A stretch of 64,000 bases of DNA from contig CM045731.1 in assembly GCA_024760905.1 (NCBI GenBank), positions 19,659,001-19,723,000 on the forward strand. The letters are read 5' to 3'. The position numbers and the translations under genes were made by a program. Below the pieces are notes generated by a model, which ran no database searches, had not been told where the DNA came from, and saw only the letters and a list, made by a program, of their open reading frames with translations. Below, one piece after another: positions 30,395-42,820 of the stretch (position 1 is the first letter of the stretch; each line of letters starts with the position of its first letter). Source of the stretch: Plotosus lineatus. Its lineage: Eukaryota > Chordata > Actinopteri > Siluriformes > Plotosidae.

Positions 30395-33300
30395 AGGCGT
30401 GTCCGTAGGCAGAGAGAGAAGAGGAAAAGCACCAGTCTAGGACTGAGAGTAGGGACTTTGAATATTGGAAGTATACAAGGAAAAGATAGAGAGCTGGCTG
30501 ACATGATGCAGAGGAGGAAGGTGGACATACTGTGTGTTCAGGAGACCAGGTGGAAAGGTAGCAAAGCTAAAAGCTTAGGGGCAGGGTTTAAGCTGTTTTA
30601 TCATTGTGTGGATGGGAAGAGAAATGGAGTAGGAGTCATCTTGAAGGAGGGGTTTGTCAGGAATGTTCGAGAAGTGAAAAGAGTATCAGACAGAGTGATG
30701 AGTCTCAAGTTAGAAATTGAAGGCGTGATGTTCAATGTCGTTAGTGCTTATGCCCCACAGGCAGGATGTGAGCTAGAAGAGAAGGAGAGATTCTGGAGTG
30801 ACTTAGATGAAGTGATGCAGAGTACCCCCAGAGGTGAAAGAGTGGTCATTGGTGCAGACTTCAATAGACATGTTGGTGCAGGCAACAGAGGAGACGAGGA
30901 AGTGATGGGCAGGTTTGGTATCCAGGACAGGAACACAGAAGGACAGATGTTGATCGATTTTGCAAAAAGGATGGAAATGGCTGTGGTAAATACTTTCTTC
31001 AAGAAGAAACAGGAGCATAGGGTGACTTATAAAAGCGGAGGTAGGAGCACACAGGTAGACTACATCTTGTGTAGGCGATGTAATTTGATGGAAATCAGTG
31101 ACTGCAAGTAGTAGTGGGTGAGAGTGTTGCCAAACAGCATAGGATGGTGGTATGCAGGATGACGCTGATGGTGAGGAAGGTGAAGAAGACAAAGGCAGAG
31201 CAGAAAACAAAGTGGTGGAAGTTGAAAAAGGAAGAGGGTCGTGTTGTCTTCAAGGAGGAGTTGAAACAGGCTTTGGGTGGTCAGGAAGTGCTTTCAGATG
31301 ACTACTGGACAACCACAGCAAATGTGATCAGGGAGACAGGTAGGAGAGTACTTGGTGTGTCCTCTGGAAGGAAAGTAGATAAGGAGACTTGGTGGTGGAA
31401 TGAGGAAGTGCAGGAGTGTGTACAAAGGAAGAGGTTAGCTAAGAAGAAGTGGGACATTGAGAGGACCGAAGAGAGTAAACAGGAGTACAGGGAGACACAG
31501 CGTAAGGCAAAAGTAGCAGTGGCTAAGGCCAAACAGAGAGCGTATGATGACTTGTATGATAGGTTGGACAGTAAGGAGGGAGAAAATGATCTATACAGGT
31601 TGGCACAGCAGAGAAATAGAGATGGGAAGGACATGCAGCAAGTTAGATTGATAAAGGACAGAGAGGGAAATGTATTGACTGATGACAGAAGTGTGCTGGG
31701 AAGATGGAAAGAGTACTTTGAAGAGCTGATGAATGAGGAAAATGAGAGAGAAAAAAGAGTAGAAGAGGTGACCATTGAGGAGCAGGAAGTAGCAAAAATT
31801 AGTAAGGGTGAAGTGAGGAGGGCACTGAAGAGGACGAAAAATGGAAAGGCAGTTGGTCCTGATGATATACCTGTGGAGGTATGAAAGTGTCTAGGAGAGG
31901 TAGCAGTAGATTTTCTGACAAGAACATTCAACAAGGTCCGAGAGAGTGAGCAGATGCCGGAGGAATGGAGGAGAAGTGTGCTGGTGCCCATTTTTAAGAA
32001 CAAAGGAGACGTGCAGAGTTGCGGCAACTACAGAGGGATAAAGTTGATGAGCCATACGATGAAGTTATGGGAAAGAATAGTGGAAGCTAGACTAAGAGCA
32101 GAGGTCAGAAGTACAGAGAAGGTCAGAGGGAACTGCACTGTGCCTTTGTGGATCTGGAAAAAGCATGTAACCCATATAAATACATGGTTACTAATTTTAT
32201 TGGTAAAAAAAAACCCTAATTTCCAACGCTCCCTGAAAGCACTATAGTTTTCCTAGTCCCCTTGAACGCATCATAAGCACATGCTGCATGCACCTAGCTA
32301 AGCACAGCAGAGCATGCTGCAGAGCAGGACACACAGAGCACTTGACAAGCTACACAAAGCCTTGTATGTGTTTTGTTCTCTCTCAATCAAACCGGGTGGA
32401 GTGTGTTTGTTTTCTTGGAAACTCCGACTGGTTTTTTAGTGGATCTGGATCTGATCTTGAAGCTGGTATCGGATACGGATGGCGAGCTAAACCCAGTGAG
32501 AACTCTTGGCGGATCCAGAAGCAGTGTGGCCAACTGCTCTCTGGATGCGAGAGTAGATCTACAGACCCAACCACTTCAAATCACAGGATCCCAGATAAGA
32601 ACAAATAAAACACCTTTATCCCAAACGGATCAAAATCCTGGAAAAGACCTCCCGAATTCACACAAATCAAACCTTAAGTAATCGAACCTTACAGACTCTA
32701 AGCCTATTTTATTTTTATTTTTATTTTTATTTTTATTTTGTAAAGAGCGTTCTACAACATTGTTTGCACTGTTTCTTGTGCTATTGTAAATTGTAATAAA
32801 TCTGCCGGCTGTTCAACTTTAAATCTCCACAATTCATTCTACTCCTCTAGAACCTAGCATATAATCTAGCACAGCTATACTAAGCTGGTGTTACAAGCAT
32901 ATGACAGGGTGCCAAGAGAATAATTGTGGTATTGCATGAGGAAGTCTGGAGTGGCAGAGAAGTATGTCAGAGTGGTGCAGGACATGTATGAGAGATGTAA
33001 GACAGTGGTGAGGTGTGCTGTCAGCGTGACTGACGAATTCAAGGTGGAGGTGGGACTGCATCAAGGATCAGCTCTGAGCCCCTTCTTGTTTGCGATGGTG
33101 ATGGACAGGCTGACAGACGAGGTTAGGCAAGAATCTCCATGGACTATGATGTTTGCAGATGACATTGTGATCTGTAGTGAGAGCAGAGAACAAGTGGAGG
33201 AAAATCTAGAGAGGTGGAGGTATGCCCTGGAAAGGAGAGGAATGAAGGTTAGCCTCAGAAAATCAGAATACATGTGTGTGAACGAGAAGGACCCAGGAGG

Positions 33301-33890
33301 AACGGTGATGTTACAAGGAGCAGAAATAAGGAAAGTGGAGGATTTTAAGTACTTAGGCTCAACAATCCAGAGCAATGGAGAGTGTGGAAAAGAGGTGAAG
33401 AAGCGTGTGCAGGCAGGCTGGAATGGTTGGAGAAAAGTGTTCGGTGGGGTGTGTACTAGGAAGGTATCGGCAAGAATGAAAGGAAAAGTGTACAAGACGG
33501 TGGTGAGACCAGCGATGTTGTATGGCCTAGAAACAGTGGCGCTGAGGAAAAGGCAGGAGGCAGAGCTGGAGGTAGCAGAGATGTAAATTGAAAATGCTGA
33601 GGTTCTCTCTGAGAGTAACGAGGATGGATAGGATTAGGAATGAGTACATCAGAGGGACAGCCCATGTAAGATGTTTTGGAGACAAAGTCAGAGAGGCTAG
33701 ATTGAGATAGTGAGTATATTGGCAGTAGGATGCTGAGGTTGGAACTACCAGGCAGAAGGCCTAGAGGAAGACCAAAGAAAAGATTTATGGATGTGGTGAA
33801 GGAAGACATGAAGGTCATTGGAGTAAGAGAAGAAGATGCAGAGGACAGGGCGAGATGGAGGCGGATGGTTTGCTGTAGCGACCCCTGAAG
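30395..33890 (+). pseudogene. RTE endonuclease-reverse transcriptase, broken
   Basis: The endonuclease spans 30440-31110: VDILCVQETRWKGSK (N-terminal acidic residue), VISAYAP-type block (NVVSAYAPQAGCE), VIGADFNRHVG, and a C-terminal VDYILCRR. After a frameshift at about 31112 comes the linker and RT start (31114-31884), with TGA at 31882 inside FEELMNEEN...PVEV. The fingers are at 31954-32110 (VLVPIFKNKGDVQSCGNYRG). About 90 bases of the FGFMPGKSTTDA block are deleted near 32110. The palm motif FADD is at 33152-33163 with GLHQGSALSPFLFAMVMD before it. The C-terminal zinc/arginine-rich part is frameshifted after 33586. Confidence 0.88.
32166..32895. mobile_element. Solo LTR in the RTE LINE
   Basis: 730 bp starting TGTAACCC and ending GTGTTACA (inverted TGTAAC/GTTACA), with AGCA duplicated on both sides (32162-32165, 32896-32899). 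It contains an AATAAA signal (about 32795). Removing it and one AGCA restores the LINE reading EKAYDRVP-type block without loss. The family is unknown; no internal part is present here. Confidence 0.85.
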
Positions 33891-33925
33891 GGAACAGCTG
33901 AAAGGAAAAGAAGAAGAAGAAGATT

Positions 33926-35334
33926 GCTGGCTTGCTCCTGGTGACAAATCTGTCACGGTATTAGAATATTAAGCATGCGCTGTTGTTTTCCACAACATTG
34001 TTGGAAAGAAAGCCATTTCCCTTTGCTTGAGGTTAACCATTCGTACAACTTTGAAAACATTTCTGTTCCCACCTCCATATCATTTTATTCAGAATAAATA
34101 TTATAATACAGACAGTGTGCTGCTTTGTTGGGAAAACGGGCTAAGACAGAATTTCAGTACTTAAAATTTGCAAAATCAGAAATTCAGAGAAGAATTTTAC
34201 ATCTTGCACGCTAAACAGTGAGACATTGTGGGAGGTGAACAGTTTGGAACCACCCCTCATGACTTGCTGCTTCAGAATGTTATCCAACTGCCCGTGTCAA
34301 CACCGTTTGTGTATTCTATTCAGACATTGCCAAAGGAACAGGCTGTAGCTTTTAAAAACTGACGAACAGAGATCATGTTCCTTTTCTGTTTTGTTTTTTT
34401 ACTTTCACTTTTTCCCCTTCACAAGGGATGCAGATTCATCAAAGGCAAGCAATCCACTATAGCGCACACCAACAAACACACACACACACACACACGCAAG
34501 CACGCACGCACGCACGCACGCACGCACAGGCTGTGCCGTTTTAAGCAGTGCACAACCAAGAAACATTCTGATCCTTTCTGCCTTCTCGCTGTCATGCACA
34601 TTTTCTGCCTGCTTTTTTTGTGCTATTAAAAGTATATATATTTTTTAAACAAACAGGAAATACTAACGGTCCACCCTTGAAGAAATTAGAGCAGCAACAT
34701 CTAACTAAGACACATTATATTGTCTTTGAGGACTGACTGAGCACCTTCGCTTTAAATGCCAGGAAACATTATTGCCCAGAAAATGGAGACGCTTCACCAA
34801 CTGAAAAGGCAAATCCAACAAATATGGAGCGAGTCGAGGCAGAATTCGGAGCAGGATTTGTCTTCAGCAGTCTGACCCCAATAGTACAACTGGCTGAAAG
34901 GATCTACAAAGCAGTTCATAAAAACAGCTTAACTTGATTTGATGACTTCATTTATGCAAATCTGATTTCCTTCCACAGCCGATGAATGGGCACGTTTGTG
35001 TGCCTAATTTCATGCAGTTACACACCCAAAGACAAACATTGGATCATCTGTTTATTTTTAACCATCCTGGTAACTCATGTTTAGTCAGGAGACAATTTAA
35101 TATTGATTTATTTAAAAAAAAAAAAAAAAAAAAAAAACAAACAAACAACAACCCCCCCCCCCAAAAAAAACGAATAAATTCCACATATATTTTCACAATG
35201 GAGTTTTTCAACTAAATGTCAAGTGTCTATATTGTCAAATATATGATTAATATAAGAAACACACTTCCTGATGATGTACAGAAAGAAATAAAAACCAATA
35301 AATAAATACTTATTTAGGAGAAAAAATTCCTCCC
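33926..35334. other. Non-coding spacer with microsatellites
   Basis: No supported gene. It contains (CA)n/(CACG)n at 34477-34527, a poly(A) run at 35111-35137 and a C/A run to 35170. A weak AG-rich stretch around 34800-34900 was not recognised. Confidence 0.5.
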
Positions 35335-37468
35335 TGACTCGCAACCTTATCATTGTGGAGGGGTTTACTCGACCTAATGATCCCAGGAGCTATGTTGTCG
35401 GGGGCACAATGCCCCTGGAAGATTCACCCAAGGCAAACAGTTCCTGGGTGAGGGTCCAGACAAAGTGCGGTTCAGAAGACCTCGAGAAGCAGGAGGTCCT
35501 GGACCTGTGCAACTTATCATCTCTGGTCGAAGACCGGGATGACTAAGGCAAAGGGCAGAGGTAGGAGAGCAGTTCACAGACCACCCTACAACGGCCACAG
35601 GACTACGAGAAGGACAACTCATATGACAAACCATACTGCGGGAGTGGAGCCCGCAGTCATTATTAGCAATAGAAAACCCATGATGGCGAACAGAAAAAAT
35701 ACTAGGGTTAGAGTTCATTAAACAGCTCCCACCACAGACCAAGGCCCATTGGGTTTCCATGATGACTTGTCCCCAAACCCGCAAGGAAGGAACAAGCCCG
35801 ATAGAGGTACCTGTATTGGGAGAAGACTTGTCAACTGCAGGAACACCACAACAATAGCAATGCTTAATGTCAGAACCATAAAGGAAGCAAGATGCGGAGA
35901 AGAGTTGTCAGATAAGAGATAAGATAAGATAAGATACAGCTTTATTAATCTCACAATGGAGAAATTCACACAGCCAACCTAAGCTTGTATGAAATTGATG
36001 TTCTGGGAATCCAGGAGCATCGCATTATGCACGAGGAGAAAATCAAGTACAAAGCCATCGATGGCAACATGCTCATTACAACATCTGCAACTAGGCACCA
36101 AACTGGAGCCGCTGTTGGAGGAGTAGAGTTTCTACTCGGCTATAGGGCAAGCAGTTCTCAAGCCAGAATTACACCGAACTCAGAGAGGATACTAACAGCA
36201 AGCTTCCAGGGGAACCCAGCAACAAGCATCATTGTCACCTACTGTCCAACCAACACGACAAATGAGGACACATTGAAAGCTCATTACGACGACCTGACAA
36301 GAGCAATTGAAGTCATTCCAGCCCACAACCTACTTATAGTTGTAGGGGACTTCAATGCAAGAATAGGAGCACAAGATGCCAAATTCACATTCCACAAGGA
36401 AATAGAAATGGTACATAGCTGCTGGATTTGGCAAGCGAAAATGACCTACTCATCTCTAGCACCAACTTTCGGAAGAAGACAGGTAAGCTTTGAACCTTCA
36501 TCAGCCCAGGAGGCATCAGGTGCCAGCGAGACCATGTCCTTATACGTAGAAAATGGCGCAACAGCTTGCTGAATGTAGAGGCATACAGATCCTTTGCAAG
36601 GTCTGCTCGGATCACAGAATTGTATTTGCCAGAGTAGACTGAGCCTGTGGAAAAAGAAAGCAGAGCAAAGGAAATGGCAGTATGACTGGAACCTGATTAA
36701 AACCAAAAGAGATATGCATGAGCAGTACACAATCAAAGTACACAATAGGTTTCAGCCACTACAGGAACTTGATGAAACTGCTACGGACCACTATGAGAGG
36801 TTCATCAAGGCTACTAAAGAGGCAGCAGAGAAAGTGGTCCCACTCAGGAAAAGGGGAAGAAAGATAAGGCATTCGGAGGACCCCAGGGTGATGAAGGCTA
36901 GAGATGAGCTGAATGTTGCATATGGGCAATGCAAGGAGGATACAACCGAAGAGAACAGGCAAGAGTACAAGCAAGCTAAAAAGAAGTTGAAAGCAAGCTA
37001 CATAGCAGTTGAGGAGGAAGATCTCAACAACAAGATCAGAGAGATGGAGAGAGCCCATTCAAACTGCAAGCCTAGACATAGCTGGAAACTCATCAAAGAC
37101 ATCACTGACAGAAAGACAACTAGAAAGGGACAACTGGAAGGAAACACACAGGAAGAAAGGATTGAGAACTGGTATAGCCACTTCAAAACTCTTCTTGAAA
37201 ATCGCTCTAGTGTCATGGAGGAGGATGAGGAAATTCCTATTGTGTACAAGGAGCTCAACATCAAAGAGGGCCTGTTTGAACAGGGGGGATATGAGAAAGC
37301 CAGGAAATCTCTGTTGGAAGGAAAGGCTAGTGGGGAGTATGGAATTCCACCAGAAGTTTTGAAGCTATGCAAGGGGCTGGACAAGATCATCCTGGATTTC
37401 TGTAACAGAGTATTGATTTAGGGAGAAATATTAGTCCCTGTTAAATATTATTCCCATACCTAAATCTG
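35335..37468 (+). pseudogene. Second LINE family, endonuclease half
   Basis: The 5' leader (CTTATCATTGTGGAGGGGTT) begins at about 35345. The AP endonuclease runs from 35985: EIDVLGIQEHRI, VVGDFNARIGAQD, then a frameshift, then RNSLLNVEAY-type sequence at 36550. The linker is at 36660-37420 (GKASGEYGIPPEVLKLCKG; DKIILDFCNRVL), and the start of the RT fingers at about 37440-37466 (IIPIPK). It is cut there by the chromovirus LTR. A reversed L2-type tail is inserted at 35900-35965. The clade is uncertain; the reading is broken several times. Confidence 0.75.
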
Positions 37469-37822
37469 TGTTAAGTCTGGGGTGTAAGTGTTGGACCCAG
37501 AGATGCAGGAGACCAAAAGAAGGTTCAATTTATTAAACTCTAGGGAAAGTAAATTACGGGAATAATAAGTCAAGGGAACTGGTCGAGCATGAAGAGAACC
37601 AGGGGTCAAAGAAAAAGCCGAGGAGCAGAATCACTGGGAAAACAATCTTCTGACATCAGAGGGAAGCGCGCCGCTCCCATTTATAGCTGGCTGCTTGCTG
37701 ATTGCAGATTGGGACCAGGTAGCTCTCCTTGGAACTCTCCTACCAGCAACTGCCACGCCCCTCACCAGCGCCTGCAATGATTAAAGAAGAGTTAATTCCA
37801 CCAACCAGCACAGACCATAACA
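37469..37822 (-). repeat. 3' LTR of the chromovirus
   Basis: 354 bp, TGTTAAGTCTGG...CCATAACA on the plus strand. On the minus strand a G-rich purine tract (37823-37837) abuts it. Confidence 0.9.
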
Positions 37823-37837
37823 GTACCCCCCCCCCCA

Positions 37838-39290
37838 TTAAGGGGCGCCACCTGGTGCCCAACCAGGCTTGTCCAGGAACTGGCGATAGGATTCATCTAA
37901 TAAGTCCGGGTCCAGGATTAGGGAGCAGGGAATCCATGAACGCTCTTCGGGACCATACCCCTCCCAGTCCACTAAATACTGAAAAGCTCGACCCCGCCTG
38001 CGTACATCAGGGATACGGTTGACTGTGTATGCGGGATGTCCATCAATCAGTCAGGGAGGAGGGGATGGGGGGTCGGTGAGGGGTGGAGGGGACTTTCTAC
38101 CATGGGATTAATTAGGGAAACATGAAATACTGGGTGTACCTTGAGTGAGGGTGGGAGTCTCAGTCGGACGGCGCTGGGGTTTATGATTTTCTCTATTACG
38201 TAGGGCCCAATGTATCTGGGATACAGTTTTTTGGAGTCAACTTGCAGGGGCAGGTCCTGGAAGGAGAGCCACACTTATTGCCCGACCATGTAGGGAGGTG
38301 CCGGGGCTTGGTGACGATTGGCAATCCTCCGGTTTTGGACAACTGTTCGTTCCAGGGCAGCCCGTGCTTCTTTCCAGACTCGGCGTGCTCTGTGAAACTG
38401 TGCCTGGACCGATGGAACAGCCACTTCGATCTCTTGGATGGGAAACGGGGGGGGCTGGTACCCATTAATCAACGTGAAGGGGACATCCCGGTGGCGGTGC
38501 AGATCAGAGAATTGTGTGCGTATTCGACCCATGGGAGTTGTGTGGCCCAGGAGGCTGGGAGGCAGGAGGCGACGCAGCGCAGGGAGGATCCGAGGCTTTA
38601 AGTCGCACGTTCCGCCTGCCTGTTCGACTGAGGGTGGTAGCCAGAGGTCAAGCTGCAGGAGACTCCCAAGGTGTTGCAGAATGCCTTACAAACTCTGGAT
38701 GCAAACTGGGCACCCCAGTCTGAAAGGACGTCCTGGGGGATGCCATGGAGGTGAAAGACGTGTTGGATTATGAGACCCGCTGTTTCCATTGCCGGGGGGG
38801 GTTTGGGTAGGGCAACGAAATGGACCGCCTTGGAGAACCGGTCCACTACTGTCAGGATAACAGTGTTGCCCTCAGACGGGGTAAAGCTGTGATGAAATCC
38901 ACCGCAATGTGCGACCAGAGGCGATGGGGAACGGATAAGGGTTGGAGGAGACCCTTGGGTGCACGATGGGAGGACTTGCTCTGGGTACAGGTGGTGCAAG
39001 CTCCCACAAACTCCCTGGTGTCAGCTGCCATCGTTGGCCACCAGAAGTATTGTCGGAGCAGGAAGAGAGTTCGGTGGGCTCTGGGGTGACAGGCTAATTT
39101 TGAGGAGTGAGCCCACTGGAGTGTGGTTCTGTCCGGCCGGGGGAACATATAGTCGACCTTGAGGGCACCCGATGGGCTCCGGTTCCCGCTGATGGGTGTC
39201 TCGAACTAGTCGTTCTACCTCCCATTGGGCTGCTCCGAGTATACAGGAGGAGGGCAGGATGGTCTCCATGGTCATGTCTTCACCCAAGAA
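37838..39290 (-). pseudogene. Chromovirus integrase with chromodomain
   Basis: HHCC zinc region at about 39148-38950 ([27 protein letters not shown]). The core is at 38940-38600 ([35 protein letters not shown]), with its Asp and Asp-x-x-Glu-equivalent positions partly altered. The GPY/F-like module is at 38274-38150 ([18 protein letters not shown]). The C-terminal chromodomain ([20 protein letters not shown]) is at about 38030-37930, ending in TAA at 37838-37840. Chromodomains direct such elements to modified chromatin. Several frameshifts break it. Confidence 0.85.
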
Positions 39291-39380
39291 GAACTGCCTG
39301 GAGAGAGCATCTGGCTTGGTATTCCGGGAGCCAGGTCAGTATGTCATTGTGAAGTTGAACCTCCCCAAGTAGAGTGACCA

Positions 39381-40640
39381 TCATGCCTGACGGGAGTTCA
39401 ACCTCTTGGCTGTACGAAGGTAGGATAGGTTTTTATGTTCGGTCCAGACCACGAAGGGGTGGGCTACCCCTTCCAGCCAGTGCCTCCACTCCTGGAGCGC
39501 CAAGACCACCGCCAGCAGCTGACGATTCCCAACATCATAATTCTGTTCCGCCGGGGACAAGCGATGGGAGAAGAAGGCGCATGGGTGGTGCTTCTGGTCT
39601 GTGGGAGACCGTTTGGAGAGGACCACCCCCAAGTCCGAGGCTACTTCCACCACAAACTGCAGCAAGGGGTCCAGGTAGATCAGTACAGGCGCGCAGTCAA
39701 ACGCCTGTCAAACGCCGCCTGGGCACTTGGGGACCACTGGAACGGGGTCTTGGGTGATGTCAACTGTGTGAGGGGGGGGGCTGCTAGGCGGCTGTAGTCC
39801 AGCACGAACCGGCGATAGAAGTTCGCGAACCCCAGGAACCTCTGCAGCTGTTTTCGTGTCCCTGGAGTCGGCCACTCTGCCACTGCCTTCACCTTCGCCG
39901 GATCGGTTCCTATTTGCCCCTTCTACATGATGAACCCCAGGAACGAGACTGAGGGGACATGAAACTTGCATTCTTCTGCCTTAACGGACAATCTGTTCTT
40001 CAGGAGCCTCTTTAGTACCATTCTCACGTGGCGTAGATGTTCGTCTTGGCCTCTAGAGAAGATCAGAATGTCATCCAGGTATACGAATACAAAGCGGTTC
40101 AGCATGTCCCTAAGCACATCGTTGAGCCCCGAATGGCACGATCAGGTATTCGAAGTGAACAAGAGGCATATTGAAAGCCGTCTTCCACTCATCCCCCTCC
40201 CGAATTGAGACCAAGTGGTAGGCATTTCTCAGGTCCAGCTTGGAAAAAACGGTAGCATTGTGGAGAGGGGTCAAGGCTGAATCAATTAGGGTGAGAGGGT
40301 ACTTGTTTTTTATGGTGATCTGGTTCAGGCCCATGTAATCGATGCAAGGTCTCAGGGTCTTGTCTTTCTTTGCGACGAAGAAGAATCCCGCCCCTACCGG
40401 GGAAGATGAGGGCTGAATGAGACCTGCAGCCAGCGACTTGTTGATGTATGCCTCCATGGCATCTTTCTCCGGCTTAGAGAGGTTGTATAGTCGCTGGGAA
40501 GGGAGCATGGAACCCGGGAGTAGGTTGATGGCGCAGTCGTACGGTCGATGAGGAGGTAAGGAATAAGCTCGGACATTGCTGAAAACCCCTTGCAGGTTGT
40601 GATATTCTTTGGTCACGCCAGCTAAGTCCAGATCCTCTAG
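39381..40640 (-). pseudogene. Chromovirus reverse transcriptase and RNase H
   Basis: RT at 40616-39900: [16 protein letters not shown], then [19 protein letters not shown], the catalytic YLDD ([12 protein letters not shown], about 40085) intact, then [17 protein letters not shown]. RNase H at 39665-39381 starts with a shifted frame and has [20 protein letters not shown] and [19 protein letters not shown] stop or frameshift near 40117 and others near 39892 and 39708 inactivate it. Confidence 0.88.
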
Positions 40641-40724
40641 GTACCGGGGTTCATGAGGCTTGGGAGGGTACGGCCGCCATTAGGCAGTGTTGCAGACAGA
40701 AGTCACTTCAGCGGTGTATGGTGA

Positions 40725-41118
40725 GGGTGCGCCAGTCAATGTGGGGATTGTGGGTCTGCAACCATGGACACCCCAACACTAAGGGTAGGGAGAACAAACA
40801 GTTCCAAATATTCTTGGTGGTTACCGGACAAGGTGAGCTTCACTGGCTTGGTCTTGTTCATGACGCGAGCGATGAGTCGGCCATCTATGGCCACTAACTC
40901 CTTGGGGGTCTCGAGTTCATACATGGGAAGGTCGTGGAGCGCCACCATCCCCGGATCAATAAAGTTAGTGTCAGCGCCTGAGTCAATAAATACGTCTACA
41001 GGATGAGAGTGTTGCGCAGAGTGTAGCGTACCTTGAACTAGCAGGTGCTTTCCGGGTGCCGTGGAGGATCCTTGTGCATCCCCTATGCCTAAGGGATTCT
41101 ATTGGACGAGCCCCCACT
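40725..41118 (-). pseudogene. Chromovirus protease
   Basis: The active-site DSGAD lies in VDVFIDSGADTNFIDPG (about 40995-40945). It is followed by HDLPMYELETPKEL and a C-terminal ELFVLPTLSVGVSM. A stop follows at about 40736. At its upstream end the sequence meets the unclassified insertion. Confidence 0.8.
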
Positions 41119-41181
41119 TGTTACGGATAGGTAAATTTAGAGGATTGAAATTGCCCTGTGAAACCAGCAAAGCACGACAGA

Positions 41182-41770
41182 TGTAAAAGTGCATCATATT
41201 ATCATGTACTTTATTACAAACACTGCCGTATATAACGGTACAATGGTACTTTGTTTTTCTATGTTTTGCTATACTTAAATGCTTGCTGAGAATAATCAAA
41301 TAATATGCTTAAGGGGCCATTCTGCATGTCTATTGTAAAAGTGCATACTCAGACACACTGAGCCGTTGGGGGTCTGTGTGCAATTCAGCAGTTTCTAAAT
41401 CCGATGGTCTCCTCACTTCCTCACAATTTCCTCACTTCCTCATTTCGAGATCAGGAGGCGACAGCGTGAAACTGATGTGTGTAGAGGTGAGGAGTGTGGG
41501 GGTCGTGACGCACCCGGATAGAGCCCAGACTTATCTCCTCCTGTTGAGACAACGACACAGCGTAGACCCAGCCCCAAACCAGGAAGAGGGAACCTGCTCT
41601 GAAGCCCTTAAAAGCACACACCCGCGAGTGAGACCCCAGACCTTAACGAGCGTGTCTTTTATGCATGTTTGTTGGGTCTCCGTCCTCTGCAGACGACGCA
41701 ATAAAGCTTCTCATATTCAACTCAAAACCAGTCTCCAGTCGTCTTCTTCCACATTCAACGGATCCTAACA
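41182..41770 (+). repeat. 5' LTR of ERV-B
   Basis: 589 bp, TGTAAAAG...CCTAACA. It contains CAATAAAGCTT (about 41699) as poly(A) signal. Confidence 0.95.
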
Positions 41771-41774
41771 GTTT

Positions 41775-41792
41775 TGGGGGCTCGTCCGGGAT
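41775..41792 (+). promoter_or_regulatory. ERV-B primer-binding site, tRNA-Pro
   Basis: TGGGGGCTCGTCCGGGAT, an exact 18-nt match to the tRNA-Pro primer site used by many gammaretroviruses. Confidence 0.95.
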
Positions 41793-42173
41793 GTGGTAGA
41801 GGAACGTGATTGAGGAAATTTTTCCCAAACTTTTTCCTCATGAACCAAGGAGAAGGACACAGGCCGGCAACCACTAACAGGTAAGCAGAACCTGTTTAAA
41901 TCGAACTCTGCATATTGACTAAACTAAAAACTGTGTCCTCTCCGGAAGTTTGAAGGAAAACAATAAAAAGAGTTGTATGAGAACCTAATTTTAAGATTTA
42001 AGGTAAATTAAGAGAGATAAGAGATTTAAGAATAAACATAGACGCGCCTTGGAGGTGGCATGCCCTCCCGGTCTCTGACGAGGGGCCGTGGTAATGGCTG
42101 GGTTGGAGTCCCGGGGGATTGAAGGCTCCCCAAAGTACCACGTCAGTGCTATATAAAACTGTACGTCATAGTC

Positions 42174-42398
42174 GGGTGAAAGGCCCTCAACGGATTAGCC
42201 GTTGAAAGCATGCGTCTATGTGGGTGAAAGGCCCCCAATACGCTGAGGTATTGGAAGCATTAGTAATTGGGTGAAAGGCCCTCAACGGATTAGCCGTTGA
42301 AAGCATTATTTGGGTGAAAGGCCCCCAACACGCTGAGGTGTTGGAAGCATTATTTGGGTGAAAGGCCCCCAATACGCTGAGGTATTGGAAGCATTAAA
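42174..42398 (+). repeat. Five tandem stem-loops in the ERV-B leader
   Basis: Five units of about 43-47 bases share GGGTGAAAGGCCC, a stem-loop and GAAGCATTA. The stem-loops are 42188-42204, 42235-42254, 42283-42299, 42325-42344 and 42369-42388. Units 1 and 3 pair CAACGG with CCGTTG; units 2 and 5 pair CCAATAC with GTATTGG; unit 4 pairs CCAACAC with GTGTTGG. The U-A to C-G change between units 5 and 4 is compensated. The position suggests an RNA packaging or translation signal. Confidence 0.85.
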
Positions 42399-42820
42399 GA
42401 GAATAATAGAGTGTGATATTAATTGTAGTGTTTTCTGTTTTATGTGTGTGTTGTGTGGCCACGGGCGTGACGTTAATTGTATTGTTTTCCATTTCATGTA
42501 TGTACTGTGGTGCAACGTGTGTTGTGTGTGAGGGAAAGTGGGAAGAGGGAAGAATAAAATTCAGAGGTGTCAAGAGGGACGCTGACGTTTGACAGTGTCT
42601 TAACCGGGCAGAGAAACAGACAGAGGAAACCTAGCGGTGTTAACATAATCTGTCTGTGCGGTGGAAACCTAACGGTGACAACACAAGCCGCCTGCCGTGG
42701 TTAATTGGGTCAGTCACTCAGTCTAGTACTGACGACTGACTGGCTGTGAACGTCTAAACAGTCCCAATCTGGGAGAGTGAACGGGTGTACCCGCGCTCTC
42801 TGGCCTCTGAGTTAAGAAAT

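Larger units (their letters stand above)
30165..33925 (+). mobile_element. RTE-clade LINE, near full length
   Basis: This is the best copy of the Rex3/Expander-type RTE element here. It has a 5' leader (CGGTCCCAAGCCCAGAGAAA; GGAAGGGCATCCGGCG), an AP endonuclease-RT polyprotein, and a 3' end GCGACCCCTGAAGGGAACAG followed by (GAA)n. A solo LTR (32166-32895) splits it. Frameshifts and stops mean it is inactive. All other RTE pieces in the window align to it. Confidence 0.9.

Noticed and set aside
31302..32027. A 241-codon minus-strand frame
   Set aside because: It is the antisense of the RTE polyprotein at 31114-32110 and is rich in Ser/Leu/Phe as expected from the complement of Lys/Glu codons.
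37829..37837. C/G-run as a possible G-quadruplex regulator
   Set aside because: It is best explained as the G-rich polypurine tract next to the chromovirus 3' LTR.
38242..39797. Several plus-strand frames of 100-130 codons
   Set aside because: They are complementary to integrase, RNase H and RT of the minus-strand chromovirus.
42174..42398. Regular repeats with near-constant spacing, considered as a CRISPR array
   Set aside because: The units are continuous, about 43-47 bases, the variable part forms paired stems, and it sits after a retroviral primer site in a eukaryotic genome.
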